64,000 bases of DNA from Haloplanus sp. CK5-1 (GTDB lineage Archaea > Halobacteriota > Halobacteria > Halobacteriales > Haloferacaceae), in assembly GCF_037201915.1 (NCBI RefSeq), contig NZ_CP147505.1, forward strand, positions 930,001 to 994,000, given 5' to 3'. Shown one piece after another: positions 14,624 through 24,053 of this stretch (position 1 is the first letter of the stretch; each line of letters starts with the position of its first letter). Below the pieces are notes generated by a model that made no database searches, was not told the DNA's origin, and saw only the letters and a list, made by a program, of their open reading frames with translations. Both the position numbers and the translations under genes were made by a program.

Positions 14624-15376
14624 TCACGGGCCGACGTGTCGGTGACTCGGGTCCATGTACAGGTGGACGTGCCCGCAGTCGGTACACCGCCAGACGTACG
14701 CTCCCAGTTTGATAAACGGTTGTTTGCCGTCGGCTAGTTCCGTCCAGTCGGCGTCGCAACGTACACAGCTGTCGGGACGGTACTTGCCCGACAGCGACTC
14801 CGTCCCGTCCAGTCCGGGGATGTCGCCGACGGAGGTGTCACGGACGACGCTCCGAACATCGTCGCTGGTCATGTCCTTGCGGAGTTCGTTCAGGAATCCC
14901 TGAAACCGGGCCGCTCGTTTTTCGAGCCGGTCGATTCGCTCGTCGGCCGGCGCCGAATCGTCCGCCCCCAACTCGTAGGCTGACAGTGCGACCGTCGTCC
15001 GATAGTACTGCTCGAGCGCGATCCGGTAGTTAGCGCAGTGGAGCAACGTTTCGACGCACTCGGCGAGGTCCTCCTCGAACACCGGTCGCGTGAGGTCGTA
15101 GTCGAAGGCGGTGTGTGCGAGCGATGTCCCCCGCTCGCGCGTCGCCACGATACGACAGTACGGGGCGCTGGCCTCAATCGTTTCGAGCGCCGACCCCAGG
15201 CGGTCGCCGAACGACTGGTTCACGACCGCGACGGCGACCGATCCGATCACCGAGTCCGTTAGTTGTCGTTCGGTCAGCGCCGTTCGGACGTCGTAGTCGT
15301 CGAGCCAGAGGGCGTAGAGATCCGCTCTCGTTTGGTTCTGTTCGCAGACGAGGACGGTGTCGGTCGGGAGTTCCAT
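14624..15376 (-). CDS. HalX-domain protein with degenerate receiver and C-terminal zinc ribbon
   Basis: A 250-residue protein from ATG 15376. Residues 6-110 have the shape of a response-regulator receiver, but the phosphoacceptor position reads N53 (VAVVNQSFGD) and the conserved Lys is Arg (TRPVFEED), so phosphorylation is unlikely. Residues 112-180 match the HalX helical domain (haloarchaeal response-regulator partner domain). The C-terminus adds a CVRC...CTDC zinc ribbon. It lies 56 bases downstream of the PAS sensor gene on the same strand, so the two form an operon and probably a signalling pair. The output is unknown. The zinc ribbon may bind nucleic acid or a partner. An ATG at 15394 was not used. 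Confidence 0.75.
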   Translation of the reverse strand: MELPTDTVLVCEQNQTRADLYALWLDDYDVRTALTERQLTDSVIGSVAVAVVNQSFGDRLGSALETIEASAPYCRIVATRERGTSLAHTAFDYDLTRPVFEEDLAECVETLLHCANYRIALEQYYRTTVALSAYELGADDSAPADERIDRLEKRAARFQGFLNELRKDMTSDDVRSVVRDTSVGDIPGLDGTESLSGKYRPDSCVRCDADWTELADGKQPFIKLGAYVWRCTDCGHVHLYMDPSHRHVGP

Positions 15377-15432
15377 CCGCGGCTCAGGCCCCACTGGACG
15401 GTGCCGCGAGGATCGGCGTCCGGGCGTGATAG

Positions 15433-17538
15433 CTACTCATCGTCGCCGTCGGACACCTCCGATGCTTGCGCTATCGATTCCGACACGGTTCGGGACTTGA
15501 CCGAGAACGAGTGGACCTCCGTGAGGTCCTCGACGAGTGACTCGGCACGCTCGATCGACCGCGTCGCTCCCTCGATGTCGACGCCTTCGTCGCCGTTGGC
15601 GGCCGCCCGAAGCTGGTCCTGTGCGTTCCGAAGCGGGACGCCGAGATCCTCCGCTAGAACGCTCCCGAACTCCGTCAGATGGCGCTCGATCTCCTGTTGG
15701 TGTTCTTTCGTTTCGGTGATGTCCTGGAGGAAGCTGACCGCGTGGGTCGGCGAACTCTCGTTCCCCGAGACGGGGGCGACGTCGACGCGTCCCCAGAACG
15801 GCGTTCCGTCGGCCCGGTAGAGTACTATCTCCGACGAGGCGCCGTCGTCGTGGTCGAGCGCAGACGTGATGGTCTCGAGCCGTTCCGGATCGGTTCCGGA
15901 CCCAGCGAGAACGGAGAACTGCTCGCCGTCGAGGCCCGCTTCGTCGTACCCCGTCAGCGACAGGAACTCATCGTTGGCGTACACGATCGGATCCGTCGCC
16001 GACATCGTGTCGTGAATGGCGATTCCGATCGGAGCGGTTTCGATCGCCCGGTCCTTCAGTTCGAGTTCCTGCTCCCGTTCCTTCCGCTCGGTGATGTCGC
16101 TGGCGACTCCGACGATGCGTTCGAGTTCGCCGTCCTCGTACACGCCCGACGCCCGATCGTGTACCCAGCGAACCGCTCCGTCGGGTCGGACGACGCGGTA
16201 GGTCTCTTCGTACGCATCGGGCGTGTCGCGTTGCTCCGCGAGAGCCGCCTCCACCCTGGACCGGTCGTCGGGGTGGATCGCGTCGACGAACGATGTGGGG
16301 TCCCCGCGGAGTCGCGCCGGAGATCGTCCCCAGACATCCGCGTACGCCTCGGTGATGAAGTCCATCGACTCCTTACCTGGCGTCGACATCCAGATGACTT
16401 CGCCGGCGTTTTCCTGTATCTGATCGAGTAGTTTCGCCCGCTCCTCACGCTCCGTTACGTCGAGGGCGAGTCCGACGACGCGGTCGACGGCCCCGCTCTC
16501 GTCGAGCAACGGTTGGAGCCACAGTTCGACTATCGCGCCGTCGAGGTCGATCAGCCGGTTGACCGCCTCCCCGTCGAGCCCCCGTCGCAGGGCGTCGCGA
16601 ATCGACGGTTGGTCGCCGAACAGGTCGTCGATGTCGTCACCGCTCGCCGACGAGAACTGGACCCGGTCGCTTAGCGTCTTCCCCCGCATGCTCAGCACCG
16701 TCCCCTCGGACCCAACCTCGAACAGTGCAAGCGGAACGTTGTCGGTGATCGTCTCGGTCGCCTGCCGGAGGCGGAGCAGGCGAGCGCTCCGCTCCCGTCG
16801 CTCGGTCACGTCCCGACCGATCCCGACGATACGTCGTGGCGTTCCGTCGGCGTCCACCACGAGCCGGCCGGTGTATTCGATCGGCGTTCGAGTCCCGTCT
16901 TTGGCGACGAGTTCCGCTTCGACGACCGTCGACCCGGAGTCGATGACATCGCCGATGGCCGCCTCGATCCGCGCTCTGTCATCGCCGGTGAAAAACTCGC
17001 GTGCGTGCATCTCCTTCAGTTCCGCGTCGGTGTAGCCGGTGACTTCGCGGAACCGCCTGTTCCACCCACGGAGAATCCCGTCCGTATCGAGGACATAAAA
17101 CGAATCATCGATCGCGTCGATGAGCGCGTCGATCGATCCGGGTCCCGACGCCACGTCCTCGCAGTCGTCGACGAGAGCGTCGATCCGGCGGCCGAGCAGC
17201 GTTTCCTCGTCTATGTCTTCCCTGCGGACGAACACGTCCGCCGCGCCGGCGTCGAGTGCTGCGTCGACGTGCGACGTGTCCGAGACGACGGCCAGACACG
17301 GACGATCGGGCGACGCCCTCCCGATCCGATCGAGGCGGTCGACGCCTGACTCGACTTCACAAACGATCACCGAGATGGGGTGGGAATCGAGGTCCGTAAC
17401 CGCCGACGCGTCATCGCCGACCGACACGACCGACCCCGCGCCTCGCGCCATCGAGCTTCGGTCGACTGCGTTCCGGACGAGAGTTGCGTCGGCGCCGACG
17501 TGTACGATAGACGGGACACGTTTCACCTCGGAATCCAT
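15433..17538 (-). CDS. Multi-PAS sensor protein lacking a functional kinase core
   Basis: A 701-residue soluble protein: a receiver-like N-terminus (10-125, VIVCEVESG at the usual acceptor site), then four PAS domains at about 138-245, 262-365, 375-485 and 495-608. Several end in the PAC signature (VGIGRDVTERRE, VGVASDITERKE, FLQDITETKE). Residues 615-675 resemble a HisKA dimerisation helix, but where kinases have S-H-D-L this reads AEDLGVPL, with Glu replacing the phosphoacceptor His. The protein then ends with no ATPase domain. It may sense redox, light or small molecules and signal by direct contact with the HalX partner encoded next to it, or feed other kinases. No membrane segment is seen. 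The intergenic spacing leaves no room for a split-off kinase domain. Confidence 0.8.
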   Translation of the reverse strand: MDSEVKRVPSIVHVGADATLVRNAVDRSSMARGAGSVVSVGDDASAVTDLDSHPISVIVCEVESGVDRLDRIGRASPDRPCLAVVSDTSHVDAALDAGAADVFVRREDIDEETLLGRRIDALVDDCEDVASGPGSIDALIDAIDDSFYVLDTDGILRGWNRRFREVTGYTDAELKEMHAREFFTGDDRARIEAAIGDVIDSGSTVVEAELVAKDGTRTPIEYTGRLVVDADGTPRRIVGIGRDVTERRERSARLLRLRQATETITDNVPLALFEVGSEGTVLSMRGKTLSDRVQFSSASGDDIDDLFGDQPSIRDALRRGLDGEAVNRLIDLDGAIVELWLQPLLDESGAVDRVVGLALDVTEREERAKLLDQIQENAGEVIWMSTPGKESMDFITEAYADVWGRSPARLRGDPTSFVDAIHPDDRSRVEAALAEQRDTPDAYEETYRVVRPDGAVRWVHDRASGVYEDGELERIVGVASDITERKEREQELELKDRAIETAPIGIAIHDTMSATDPIVYANDEFLSLTGYDEAGLDGEQFSVLAGSGTDPERLETITSALDHDDGASSEIVLYRADGTPFWGRVDVAPVSGNESSPTHAVSFLQDITETKEHQQEIERHLTEFGSVLAEDLGVPLRNAQDQLRAAANGDEGVDIEGATRSIERAESLVEDLTEVHSFSVKSRTVSESIAQASEVSDGDDE

Positions 17539-17702
17539 ACCTCAGCCACGTTGCTCGGGAATTAAAACCTCCGCTCCGAATTATCACTCTCGAAAAACGA
17601 GCGTAATGAGGGGAGGTCCGACCGTCCCGAGACCACTCCACCCGATGGATCGTGTCCCTACGGCAAACTCTTTCACTTCCCCCCGTGCAAACCCGAGTGC
17701 CT

Positions 17703-18779
17703 ATGGACGAACGACGCGCAGTGGTCGCCCTGTTCGGCTTCGCCGTGGCCCTCGCCATCGGATACATCGCGTATCGCTTCGTCGCCGCCCTCACCGTCGC
17801 CGTCTTCCTCTACTACTCGACGCGCCGTTTCTACAAGGCGCTCGGACGGCTTCACCTCCCGGCGCGCGTGCGGGCAGTGACCGTGATCGCCTTCCTCGCC
17901 GTGCCGTTACTCCTCCTCCTCAGTTACACGCTCGTGTTGCTGGTGACCGAGACCCGACGCTTCGTCGAGACGTACCCTGTCATCGAACTCGCCGCGACGA
18001 ACGTAGCGTGGTTGGGCGGCGTGGAAGACATTCCGGAACTCACCGTCGCCAGCTTGGTGGAGGCGTACCACGCCGGCCGGTTCGACCGGATCATCGACTT
18101 CCTCGTCGCGAACGCCGCCGTCCTGACCACCGCGATCACTGGCTTTTTCCTCAACATGTTGATCGTGGTCATCGTCACGTACTACCTCCTGATCGACGGG
18201 TCGAAGGCCCACGACTGGCTCCGCCAGTTCGACGACGGCGCCATCGTCCGCGAGTACCTCGAAGCCGCCGACGAGGAACTCGAAGCCATCCTCTTCGGGA
18301 ACCTCTTGAACGTCATCGCCATCGCACTCATCGCCGTCGGCGCGTTCAGGGGATACAACGCCCTCGTCCCCGCCGCCGTCCAGGTGCCGTACCCCACCCT
18401 GGCGGGTGTCCTGACGGGTGTCGCCAGTCTGATCCCGGTCGTCGGGATGAAAATCGTCTACCTCCCCATCGCCGCCGCGATGTCGATCCCGATAGCCATC
18501 GACGGGAGTTACCCGCTGCTCGGCTACGTCGTCGCCTTCCTCGCCGTGGCGGTCGTCGTCGTCGACACGATTCCGGATCTACTCCTCCGTCCGTATCTGA
18601 GCGGCGAACGGACCCACGTCGGCCTGTTGATGCTCGCGTACATCTTCGGCCCGGTCGTCTTCGGCTTCTACGGTCTCTTCTTCGCGCCGATTCTCCTCGC
18701 CCTCGGCGTCACGTTCGCCCACACGGCGCTCCCGCGACTCCTCGGCGCGGAGGATGGTGCCGCCGACGCCGCTTCCTGA
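17703..18779 (+). CDS. AI-2E family transporter (PerM-like permease)
   Basis: A 358-residue membrane protein with about seven or eight hydrophobic helices. Two closely spaced helices open it (AVVALFGFAVALAIGYIAYR and FVAALTVAVFLYYSTRR), followed by a large hydrophilic region (about 95-130) and a C-terminal bundle (LLMLAYIFGPVVFGFYGLFF) typical of the AI-2E/UPF0118 exporter-like family. Haloarchaeal members have no proven substrate; the family name comes from autoinducer export in bacteria. ATG 17703 was chosen; the frame extends upstream but only with non-hydrophobic low-quality sequence. It lies divergent from the PAS sensor and converges on the site-2 protease gene. Confidence 0.85.
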   Translation: MDERRAVVALFGFAVALAIGYIAYRFVAALTVAVFLYYSTRRFYKALGRLHLPARVRAVTVIAFLAVPLLLLLSYTLVLLVTETRRFVETYPVIELAATNVAWLGGVEDIPELTVASLVEAYHAGRFDRIIDFLVANAAVLTTAITGFFLNMLIVVIVTYYLLIDGSKAHDWLRQFDDGAIVREYLEAADEELEAILFGNLLNVIAIALIAVGAFRGYNALVPAAVQVPYPTLAGVLTGVASLIPVVGMKIVYLPIAAAMSIPIAIDGSYPLLGYVVAFLAVAVVVVDTIPDLLLRPYLSGERTHVGLLMLAYIFGPVVFGFYGLFFAPILLALGVTFAHTALPRLLGAEDGAADAAS

Positions 18780-18871
18780 CTCCACGACTGGCGGACTCCG
18801 AAGGCATCGCAGTCGGGGCGTCGACCTCCATATCGGGTGTTGCTGCGCTCGGCCCTCGGCCGACCGAGCGC

Positions 18872-20059
18872 CTACCGCTGGACGAAGTCCGGATCGCTCG
18901 ACAGGCGATCGAGCGTCGACCGCTCGCCGCCGGTCGGGCCGCCCGTGCGGATGATGTTGAACGCCGTCACCAGATCCGACCGGGAGATCAGCCCGACGAG
19001 TTCCCCCCGTTCGTCGACCACGGGGAGACGACCGACCCCCTCGCGTTGCATCGTTGAGATGGCGTCCATCGCGTCGGCGCCGGGGTGGATCGTCACCAGA
19101 TCGGTCTCCATCACGTCCTCGACGCGGTAGGCGTCGCGTTCGACCTCGCGGACCTCGCGGGTGTCGTCCAGCGTCACCATGCCGACGAGTTGCCCGGCAC
19201 TGAGGACGGGATAGCCCGTGTGACGCTCCCGGAACATCCGGTCGGTGAGCGTCGACAGATCGGTGTCGGCGGTGACGGTGTGGAGGTCCGCGGCGGGCGT
19301 CATGATGTCGCGGACGGTGACGTCTTGGAACGCCGCCTTCATCGCCGTCTGCTGGGCCTCGCTCGACGCGCCGATGTAGATGAAGAAGGCGAGTGCGATC
19401 AGGAACAGGTTGGCGAAGAGGCCGACGACGGCCAAGACGATTGCGAACAGTTTGCCGACCTCGGCGGCGAGTTGTGTTGCGCGGGCGTGGGTCCGGTTCC
19501 GGGCGAGGAGCGCCCGCAGGACGCGGCCGCCGTCCATCGGGAACCCCGGGAGCATGTTGAAGACGGCGAGGGCGACGTTCGTCAGGGCGAGGTACGCGAG
19601 GACGAACTGGACCGCCGGGAGGCCGTCGGGGACGACGAGCAAGCCGAGGAAGGCCAGGACACCCAGACCCACGCTCACCACCGGCCCGGCGACGGCGATG
19701 GTGAGCTCCTGCTTCCAGTCCTCGGGCATCTCGGCGAACCGGGCGACGCCGCCGAACAGCCAGAGGGTGATGGACTCGATCTCGTAGCCGTACTCCATGG
19801 CGACCAGGGAGTGGCCGAACTCGTGAAACAGGATGCAGGCGAACAGCCCGGTGGCCGCCGCCGCCCCCAGCACCCACGGCATCGATCCCGCGGTCAGCGC
19901 CTCGACGGGCATCGCGACGTCGAAGAGGCCGTTCAGGACGTCGACGAGGTTCCCCACGTCCGCCCCGATCAGCCACGCGAACAGCGGAAGCACGACGAGG
20001 AAGGTCAGATCCAGCCTGATCGGAATGCCGAACGCAGTCCCGATGCGGATTCCACGCAT
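18872..20059 (-). CDS. Site-2 protease (M50 family) with C-terminal CBS domains
   Basis: A 395-residue membrane metalloprotease. The zinc motif HEFGH is at residues 79-83 and the second zinc ligand lies in NMLPGFPMDGGR at 168-179; both are intact. About six membrane helices cover residues 15-235. Two CBS modules follow (about 248-300 and 312-370; VRDIMTP and VEDVMETDLVTI mark their starts), which in this subfamily bind adenylates and are thought to tune activity. Such proteases cut transmembrane segments of anti-sigma-like or membrane regulators. The substrate here is unknown. It is divergent from the cupin gene at 20142, with a short 80-base intergenic region. Confidence 0.92.
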   Translation of the reverse strand: MRGIRIGTAFGIPIRLDLTFLVVLPLFAWLIGADVGNLVDVLNGLFDVAMPVEALTAGSMPWVLGAAAATGLFACILFHEFGHSLVAMEYGYEIESITLWLFGGVARFAEMPEDWKQELTIAVAGPVVSVGLGVLAFLGLLVVPDGLPAVQFVLAYLALTNVALAVFNMLPGFPMDGGRVLRALLARNRTHARATQLAAEVGKLFAIVLAVVGLFANLFLIALAFFIYIGASSEAQQTAMKAAFQDVTVRDIMTPAADLHTVTADTDLSTLTDRMFRERHTGYPVLSAGQLVGMVTLDDTREVREVERDAYRVEDVMETDLVTIHPGADAMDAISTMQREGVGRLPVVDERGELVGLISRSDLVTAFNIIRTGGPTGGERSTLDRLSSDPDFVQR

Positions 20060-20141
20060 ACGGGTCGTTGCGCCGGAACGGACTTAACTCTTGTACGGCG
20101 TGTCCGACACGACTTAGTTGGTCTCCGGTCTACCACCGCCC

Positions 20142-20531
20142 ATGAGCCAGGAGTCCACTGCTCCGGTCGTCAGGCGCGCCGTCGACGTCGAGTACGAGTC
20201 CGTCGACGCCGCTCCCGGCCTCTCGAAGGGGGTCTTGATCGACGAGGACGACGGCGCACCCAACTTCGCGATGCGCCGGTTCACGCTCGACCCCGGCGCC
20301 GAGGTGCCCAGACACACCAACGCGGTCGAACACGAACAGTACGTCCTCGAGGGGGAGTACGTCGTCGGCATCGACGGCGAGGAGCACACGGTGTCGGCGG
20401 GCGATTCGCTGCTCGTCCCCGCGGGCGTCGTCCACTGGTACCGCAACGAGAGCGACGGGATGGGCGCGTTCGTCTGTGTCGTCCCCAACGGCGACGACAC
20501 CATCGAACTCGCCGCCGAGTCGAACGGCTGA
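20142..20531 (+). CDS. Small cupin-domain protein
   Basis: A 129-residue single-domain cupin. Motif 1 is PRHTNAVEHEQYVLEGEYVV (about 56-75) with metal-type His and Glu residues. Motif 2 is AGDSLLVPAGVVHWYRN (about 92-108) with the last His. Single cupins of this sort bind a metal and serve as isomerases, dioxygenases or ligand sensors; the sequence does not show which. It starts at ATG 20142; an upstream GTG at 20118 is less likely. It is followed 26 bases later by the helicase gene on the same strand, a pairing that may be an operon. Confidence 0.85.
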   Translation: MSQESTAPVVRRAVDVEYESVDAAPGLSKGVLIDEDDGAPNFAMRRFTLDPGAEVPRHTNAVEHEQYVLEGEYVVGIDGEEHTVSAGDSLLVPAGVVHWYRNESDGMGAFVCVVPNGDDTIELAAESNG

Positions 20532-20557
20532 AATACCCGGTTCCCGTAGCGCTCCCC

Positions 20558-22612
20558 GTGTCACGGCAGGTCGGCCGCGTCGAGACGCTCTTCCTCCACG
20601 GGCGCGACGACGACGTTCTCGTCGCCGTCACCCGCGACGGCGAGCGGGTGTTCCGGGGTGTCCTCGACCTCAAGGAGACGGACGCCGGTCCCCGACCCGG
20701 ACGCTTCCGGATCAAGCGCGGGTCGACGGAGGAGCCACGCGACCCGAGCCAGTTCGTCGAACTCGCGCGCCGGGCCGAGCACATCCGCATCTCCCAGCAG
20801 ACGTCGGCGACCGACCGGGAGCGGATCGGCGACATGCTCGACGGCTACCAACTCGACGCGCTGACGGTCCGGACCTGTCGCTACTGCGCCTCCGAGGGTC
20901 GGTACTCGCCCATCACGGAGGACACCGCGATCAAAGCGGATCGGGATCACATCTGTCCCGACTGTGCGAAACGCGAACTCGACGGCGAACTCGCCTACGC
21001 CGGCGGGTTGACGGGTGCGGCACAGGACCGTCTCGAGGAACTCCTGTTGGAGGTGCAGGACCTGGACCGCATCGTCAACCTCCTGCAGGGCGAACTCGAT
21101 CCGGACCTCACGAAGTTCGACGAGATCGGCGCGACCGTCGACGACGTCGACCCCGTCCCGACGAGCGAGTTGGACCTCCACCCGGACCTGAAAGCACAGG
21201 TCACCGGCCGGTTCGACTCCCTGCTCCCCGTCCAGAGCCTCTCGGTCCGTAACGGCCTCATGGACGGCGACGACCAGCTCGTCGTGAGCGCGACGGCGAC
21301 GGGGAAGACGCTGGTCGGCGAACTCGCTGGCATCGACCGCGCGCTGAAGGGAAACGGAAAACTGCTCTTTCTCGTCCCGCTCGTCGCCCTCGCCAACCAG
21401 AAGGCGGAAAACTTCGAGGAGCGGTACGGCGACCTCGTCGACGTGACGATCCGCGTCGGCGGCAGTCGCGTCACCGACGACGGCACGCGCTTCGACCCCT
21501 CGGCCGACGTGGTCGTCGGCACCTACGAGGGGATCGACCACGCGCTCCGGACCGGCAAGGACCTGGGTGACGTGGGGACCGTCGTCATCGACGAGATTCA
21601 CACGCTGAAGGAGGGCGAACGCGGCCACCGCCTCGACGGGATGATCTCGCGGCTGAAGGGGTACTGCGAACGTCGGGCCGATCGGCGCGGCAACTACACC
21701 GGCGCGCAGTGGATCTACCTCTCGGCGACCGTCGGCAACCCCGAGTGGCTGGCCCGACAACTCCGCGCGACGCTCATCGAGTTCGAGGAGCGACCAATCC
21801 CCATCGAGCGCCACGTCACCTTCGCCGACGCCCACGAGAAGACCCGGATCGAGAACCGCCTCGTCCGCCGGGAGTTCGACAGCAAGTCCTCGAAGGGGTA
21901 TCGCGGCCAGACGATCATATTCACCAACTCCCGGCGGCGGTGTCACGAGATCTCCCGCAAACTGGAGTACGACTCCGCACCCTACCACGCCGGCCTCGAT
22001 TACGGCCGTCGCAAGCGCGTCGAGCGCCAGTTCGGCGATCAGGATCTGGCGGCCGTCGTCACGACCGCCGCCCTGGCCGCCGGCGTCGACTTCCCCGCCT
22101 CGCAGGTCGTCTTCGACACGCTGGCGATGGGGATCGAGTGGCTCTCGGTCCAGGAGTTCGAACAGATGCTCGGCCGGGCCGGTCGCCCCGACTACCACGA
22201 TCAGGGGACCGTCTACCTGCTGGTCGAACCCGACTGTGCCTACCACAACAGCATGGAGATGACCGAAGACGAGGTGGCGTTCAAGCTGTTGAAAGGCGAG
22301 ATGGAGGACGTCCGCACCGAGTACGACCTGTCGGCGGCCGCCGAGGAGACGCTGGCCAACATCGTCGTCGCGGGCACGGGAGCGAAACGCCTCAACGACC
22401 GGATGCTCGGCGACGTACCGACCAAACGCGCCATCGCCAAACTGCTGGAGTGGGAGTTCATCGATGGTCTGGAACCGACGCCGCTGGGGCGGGCAGTGAC
22501 CCGACACTTCCTCGCGCCCGACGACGCCTTCGCCATCCTCGACCGGATCCGGCAGGGACTGGACCCCTACGACATCGTGGCCGAACTCGAACTCCGGGAC
22601 GAGGACCGGTAG
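20558..22612 (+). CDS. DEAD/DEAH-box superfamily 2 helicase with zinc knuckle
   Basis: A 684-residue protein from GTG 20558; a longer frame reaches back to 19085 but lies opposite the protease gene and is a shadow. A zinc knuckle (C107/C110, C133/C136) precedes the helicase core. Motif I is SATATGKT (244-251), motif II is DEIH (345-348) and motif III is SAT in IYLSATVGNP. The C-terminal RecA domain ends in the motif VI QMLGRAGRP, followed by a Hel308/Ski2-like winged helix region. Ski2-like helicases unwind branched DNA or structured RNA; this archaeal group with an N-terminal zinc element has no settled substrate. It ends one base before the convergent thioesterase stop. Confidence 0.9.
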   Translation: MSRQVGRVETLFLHGRDDDVLVAVTRDGERVFRGVLDLKETDAGPRPGRFRIKRGSTEEPRDPSQFVELARRAEHIRISQQTSATDRERIGDMLDGYQLDALTVRTCRYCASEGRYSPITEDTAIKADRDHICPDCAKRELDGELAYAGGLTGAAQDRLEELLLEVQDLDRIVNLLQGELDPDLTKFDEIGATVDDVDPVPTSELDLHPDLKAQVTGRFDSLLPVQSLSVRNGLMDGDDQLVVSATATGKTLVGELAGIDRALKGNGKLLFLVPLVALANQKAENFEERYGDLVDVTIRVGGSRVTDDGTRFDPSADVVVGTYEGIDHALRTGKDLGDVGTVVIDEIHTLKEGERGHRLDGMISRLKGYCERRADRRGNYTGAQWIYLSATVGNPEWLARQLRATLIEFEERPIPIERHVTFADAHEKTRIENRLVRREFDSKSSKGYRGQTIIFTNSRRRCHEISRKLEYDSAPYHAGLDYGRRKRVERQFGDQDLAAVVTTAALAAGVDFPASQVVFDTLAMGIEWLSVQEFEQMLGRAGRPDYHDQGTVYLLVEPDCAYHNSMEMTEDEVAFKLLKGEMEDVRTEYDLSAAAEETLANIVVAGTGAKRLNDRMLGDVPTKRAIAKLLEWEFIDGLEPTPLGRAVTRHFLAPDDAFAILDRIRQGLDPYDIVAELELRDEDR

Positions 22613-23014
22613 TCATTCACGATAGGACTCCATGCGGTCGACCCACGACTCGGGGAGCGGCCGCGATCCGCCCTCCTCGGGGTCGACGTACACCTGCACC
22701 GTCTCGGCGGTCGCGGCGACTCGCTCCCCGACCCGGACCTCGTACGCGGCGGTGACGCTCGACTCGCCGATCTCCCGGACGCCCATCGCGACCGTCACCG
22801 CCCCGTCCTCCAGTGCGACCTCGCTGCGGTAGTCGATCTCTAAGTTCACGAGGACGGTGTCGATGTCGTCGAGGCCGACGCCCAACACGTCGGCGTAGTA
22901 GTCGACGCGCGCCTGTTCCAGATACGTCGCGTAGACGGCGTTGTTGACGTGGCCCATGGCGTCCACGTCGCGGAAGCGAACGCCGAGTTCCGTCTCGTAC
23001 TCGAAGTCGGACAT
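22613..23014 (-). CDS. Acyl-CoA thioesterase, 4HBT hotdog family
   Basis: A 133-residue hotdog-fold protein. The signature VRFRDVDAMGHVNNAVYATY (about 12-31) holds the catalytic Asp of the 4-hydroxybenzoyl-CoA thioesterase family and the HVNN motif. It releases CoA from an acyl thioester in the cytoplasm. The chosen start (ATG 23014) gives the family N-terminus MSDFEYETELGVRFRD; a frame to 23107 is non-coding leader. It is divergent from a 3-hydroxyacyl-CoA dehydrogenase gene 82 bases away, so the two probably share promoter DNA and act on related CoA esters. Confidence 0.9.
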   Translation of the reverse strand: MSDFEYETELGVRFRDVDAMGHVNNAVYATYLEQARVDYYADVLGVGLDDIDTVLVNLEIDYRSEVALEDGAVTVAMGVREIGESSVTAAYEVRVGERVAATAETVQVYVDPEEGGSRPLPESWVDRMESYRE

Positions 23015-23096
23015 ACACGCCGTGTGGACGACCGGGCAGTTGTGCCTACCGGACTGCGGCGGGGATTTATACGCTCGACCGCCCACGCTGGGACCG

Positions 23097-24053
23097 ATGT
23101 CCACCACACCTCCGTCGCCGCCCGCAGCGGTGACCGTCGTCGGCGCGGGGACGATGGGCCACGGTCTCGCCCTCCAGTTCGCCCGTCACGGTGCGACCGT
23201 CGTGCTCGTCGACCACCGACGGTCGAACCTCGACGACGCCCGAGACGGCGTCGACGACACACTCGACTTCCTCGGTTCGGCGGGGTTGCTCGACGCCGAT
23301 ACGGATCCCGACGCCGTTCGGGACCGCATCGGCTATACGCTCGACCTCCCGACCGCCGCGGGCGACGCCCCGCTCGTCGTCGAGACGGTGGCCGAGGACC
23401 TCGACGTGAAGGAGTCGGTGTTCGAGGAACTGGCCGCCCACGCGCCCGACGAGGCCGTCCTCGCCACCAACACCTCGGGCATCCAGATAACCGACGTCGC
23501 CGCGGCGGTGCCCGACGCCGCCGACCGGGTCGTCGGCTGTCACTGGTGGAACCCGCCGTACCTCCTGCCCACCGTCGAGGTGGTTCGGGGCGCGGAGACG
23601 AGCGACGACACCGTCGACCGGACGGCGGCGTTCGTCGAGGCCGTCGGCCGCGACCCCATCGTCGTCGAACGCGACGTGCCGGGATTCGTCTGGAACCGGA
23701 TCCAGTTCGCCGTCCTCCGGGAGTGTGTCCACCTCGTGACCGAGGGGGTCGCCTCCCTTCCGGACGTCGAACGGGCGGTCCGGGACGGCTACGCGCTGCG
23801 GACCGCCGCTATCGGTCCCTTCGAGACGGCCGACCTCGCTGGTCTCGACCTGTTCCGGACCATCGCGTCGAACCTCTACCCGCACCTGAGCGACGCGGAC
23901 GAACCCGGACCGTTGTTCGACGACCGGATCGACGCCGGGCGCGGCGGCGTCGACGACGGTGCCGGCTTCCACGAGTACGACGACCCGCCCGCGGACGTGA
24001 TCCGCCGGCGAAACCGCCGAGTGGCGGCGATCAGGCGGGCGGTGGAGGATTAG
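23097..24053 (+). CDS. 3-hydroxyacyl-CoA dehydrogenase family protein
   Basis: A 318-residue NAD-dependent dehydrogenase. The Rossmann motif is VVGAGTMGHGLALQF (about 12-26). The catalytic His lies in GCHWWNPPYLLPTVEVV (about 140-155), and the C-terminal helical dimer domain (VPGFVWNRIQFAVLRECVHL onward) is present. It oxidises 3-hydroxyacyl-CoA in beta-oxidation or related routes; lack of a crotonase domain means it works alone. A TTTATACG box about 25-30 bases before ATG 23097 suggests a leaderless transcript. The stop overlaps by four bases the stop of the convergent small gene at 24050. Confidence 0.9.
   Translation: MSTTPPSPPAAVTVVGAGTMGHGLALQFARHGATVVLVDHRRSNLDDARDGVDDTLDFLGSAGLLDADTDPDAVRDRIGYTLDLPTAAGDAPLVVETVAEDLDVKESVFEELAAHAPDEAVLATNTSGIQITDVAAAVPDAADRVVGCHWWNPPYLLPTVEVVRGAETSDDTVDRTAAFVEAVGRDPIVVERDVPGFVWNRIQFAVLRECVHLVTEGVASLPDVERAVRDGYALRTAAIGPFETADLAGLDLFRTIASNLYPHLSDADEPGPLFDDRIDAGRGGVDDGAGFHEYDDPPADVIRRRNRRVAAIRRAVED

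Noticed and set aside
19085-20557. In-frame N-terminal extension of the helicase frame over 490 codons
   Set aside because: It lies opposite the site-2 protease gene and through the cupin gene, and reads as Arg/Gly/Asp shadow sequence; the real start is GTG 20558.
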